DNA from: Stygibacter sp964604155 | GTDB lineage: Bacteria > Cloacimonadota > Cloacimonadia > Cloacimonadales > TCS61 | Reading direction: 5' to 3' | Assembly (NCBI GenBank): GCA_964604155.1 | Contig: CAZRXY010000117.1 | Coordinates: 39,794-103,793 of the forward strand | Length of the DNA stretch: 64,000 bases | Shown: positions 62,585 through 64,000 of the stretch, in pieces | Layout of the letters: every line of letters begins with the position of its first letter | Numbering within the stretch: the stretch's first letter is position 1 | The notes under the pieces: generated by a model | Seen by the model: the letters and a program-made list of their open reading frames with translations, nothing else | What the model was told of the DNA's origin: nothing | Database searches by the model: none | Program-made: the position numbers and the translations under genes

Positions 62585-63883
62585 ATGCAATCCATAAAAA
62601 AACAGGACCCTGTGCTCTATGCTGCCATGCAAAACGAAGTTAAAAGGCAGGCTGGTAATCTGGAACTGATTGCCAGCGAAAATTTTGTCTCTCCCGCTAT
62701 CCTGGAAGCCGCCGGCAGCGTCCTTACCAATAAATATGCCGAAGGCTACCCCTACCGCTGGAGCAAAAAAACCGATAAAATTAATTATAACCTATATGGC
62801 AGATACTATGGCGGCTGCGAATTTGTCGATGAAGTAGAAAAACTTGCCATAGAAAGAGCAAAAGAACTCTTTGGGGCCGAACATGCTAACGTGCAGCCGC
62901 ACAGCGGCAGTCAGGCTAATATGGCTGCTTATTTTGCCCTGCTTTCTCCCGGAGATAAAGTGCTCTCCCTGGAACTCTCCCACGGCGGTCACCTCACGCA
63001 TGGACACCCTCTCAGCTTCTCAGGAAGACTATATGATATCATCCCCTACCAGGTGAATGAACATACCCAGATCTTTGATTATGATGAAATCCGCAGACTC
63101 GCTTTAGAAAATAAACCAAAAATGATCCTTACCGGAGCCAGTGCCTATCCCCGTGAAATCGATTTCCCAAAATTCCGCGAAATAGCTGATGAAGTGGGAG
63201 CCTTTTTTGTGGTAGATATGGCTCATATCGCAGGATTAGTCGCTACCGGTATGCACTCAAACCCCGTTCCCTATGCCGATGTGGTTACCACTACTACGCA
63301 TAAAACCCTCCGCGGTCCACGCGGCGGCTTGATCCTTTGCAAAGATAAATTTGCCAAAGATATCGATCGTGAAGTTTTCCCCGGCGTCCAGGGCGGTCCC
63401 CTTATGCATATCATTGCCGCCAAAGCAGCCGCTTTCAATGAAGCACTTCAGCCTGAATTCAAAATCTACCAGCAGCAGGTTGTCAATAATGCCAAAGCTC
63501 TCGCCGCTGCCCTTATAGAAAATGGTTTTAATCTCGTAAGCGACGGTACAGATAATCATCTCATGCTCATAGACCTGGGCACAGAGGATTCCGGCGGTCC
63601 CAGCGGAAAGAAAATGGAAGGTTCCCTCGATAATGCCGGCATCACTGCCAATAAAAATACTGTGCCTTTTGATACACGCCCGCCTTTCGTCGCCTCCGGC
63701 ATAAGACTCGGCACCCCCGCTGTCACTACTCGCGGTATGAAAGAACCTGAGATGAACATTATTGCTGATTTCATTAAACAGGTTAGAGATAATTACGATA
63801 AGGATGAAGTCCTCGCTGATATCAAAAATGAAGTCAGTAATTTCTGCAGTAAATTCCCCCTGTACCAGAACCTGATAGATTGA
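62585..63883 (+). CDS. glyA: Serine hydroxymethyltransferase with an active-site-region insertion
   Basis: 432 residues. The PLP enzyme interconverts serine and glycine with tetrahydrofolate. IASENFVSPAIL, the PLP Lys240 in TTTTHKTLRGPRGG, VDMAHIAGLVA and the C-terminal RLGTPAVTTRGM are canonical. The usual EGYPGKRYYGGCE here reads EGYP-(about 15 extra residues, YRWSKKTDK to NYNLY)-GRYYGGCE at residues ~57-71, near the Tyr/Glu that touch substrate and folate. The rest aligns without gaps. AGGAGG before the ATG. It closes the operon. Confidence 0.96.
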   Translation: MQSIKKQDPVLYAAMQNEVKRQAGNLELIASENFVSPAILEAAGSVLTNKYAEGYPYRWSKKTDKINYNLYGRYYGGCEFVDEVEKLAIERAKELFGAEHANVQPHSGSQANMAAYFALLSPGDKVLSLELSHGGHLTHGHPLSFSGRLYDIIPYQVNEHTQIFDYDEIRRLALENKPKMILTGASAYPREIDFPKFREIADEVGAFFVVDMAHIAGLVATGMHSNPVPYADVVTTTTHKTLRGPRGGLILCKDKFAKDIDREVFPGVQGGPLMHIIAAKAAAFNEALQPEFKIYQQQVVNNAKALAAALIENGFNLVSDGTDNHLMLIDLGTEDSGGPSGKKMEGSLDNAGITANKNTVPFDTRPPFVASGIRLGTPAVTTRGMKEPEMNIIADFIKQVRDNYDKDEVLADIKNEVSNFCSKFPLYQNLID

Positions 63884-63914
63884 TTTCTTGTTCATTAACT
63901 CCTATTTATGAACA

Positions 63915-63954
63915 GGGCGGCTCATATCTCGGTATGAGCCGCCCACTTTTTTTT
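63915..63954 (+). terminator. Terminator of the ptb-rpiB-glyA operon
   Basis: A 12-bp GC-rich stem (63915-63926 with 63933-63944), six-base loop, then eight T at 63947-63954. Strong rho-independent terminator; the last 46 bases after it hold no gene. Confidence 0.95.
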
Positions 63955-64000
63955 CACCCGCATAAACCCTTCCTTAAAAAAGCCCCCATCTCTCCAAATC

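Overview
The window looks like chromosomal DNA from an anaerobic, Gram-negative bacterium of the FCB group, most likely Cloacimonadota. This is inferred from gene content, not from a marker-gene comparison. The evidence is pyruvate:ferredoxin oxidoreductase, an ORP/NifX-MinD iron-sulfur cluster, a 2-hydroxyacyl-CoA dehydratase-type activase, acetyl-CoA synthetase and phosphate butyryl/acetyltransferase. Outer-membrane proteins (OmpA-like) and secreted proteins ending in a FlgD-like 'NYPNPFNP' sorting domain point the same way.

Left block (1-29.5 kb, all minus strand). It begins with the N-terminal part of mutL and a secreted LPP20-like protein. Next is an operon of three NifX/ORP-like proteins, DUF5320, a DUF89 protein and two MinD-type ATPases with ferredoxin inserts (3228-7368). 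A strong sigma-54 (-24/-12) promoter at 7421-7437 precedes it, and a PAS-AAA-Fis sigma-54 activator gene lies directly upstream. PFOR follows (9004-12531) with its own terminator. Then comes a long run of tightly packed housekeeping genes: TPR protein, activase, M16 peptidase, folE2, apbE, recO, ABC permease-CPBP fusion, ABC ATPase, MacB-like permease, topA, smg-like and secA.

Middle block (29.6-45.6 kb, accessory). Here gene density falls and strands alternate. It holds a serine beta-lactamase-like lipoprotein, a frameshifted acetyltransferase, a DUF3494 ice-binding-like protein with a secretion tail, and an OmpA-like protein with six 69-bp thrombospondin-3-type repeats. It also holds a 50-residue DUF5670 protein too short for routine calling and an ArsR / Cys-rich / ABC exporter operon. 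An AT-rich three-gene cassette (two different DUF488 proteins plus a putative dual-OB protein) lies at 40877-42640. The cassette has an IS21-like tandem end repeat on one side. On the other side are a LexA/S24 remnant and the 3' end of tmRNA (ssrA, tag ANDNFALAA). Beyond the tmRNA are a 127-bp terminal-inverted-repeat element, a chimeric pseudogene (M6-peptidase head fused to an HsdM tail) and a Fic gene. The whole is bracketed by 172-bp direct repeats copied from the start of the M6 peptidase gene.

Right block (45.6-64 kb, mostly plus strand). It contains the intact secreted M6 metalloprotease, PBP1A, a GT2 glycosyltransferase, a secreted transglutaminase-like protein, a GlmU-like protein, a PSP1/RicT protein, rlmN, and an mrp-type scaffold ATPase on the minus strand. 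These are followed by acs, an OFA-family MFS transporter, and a ptb/pta-like - rpiB - glyA operon closed by a strong terminator.

The best candidates for something not well described are the DUF488-DUF488-dual-OB cassette beside ssrA, the sigma-54-controlled ORP-like operon including DUF89, and the ArsR/Cys-rich/ABC operon.
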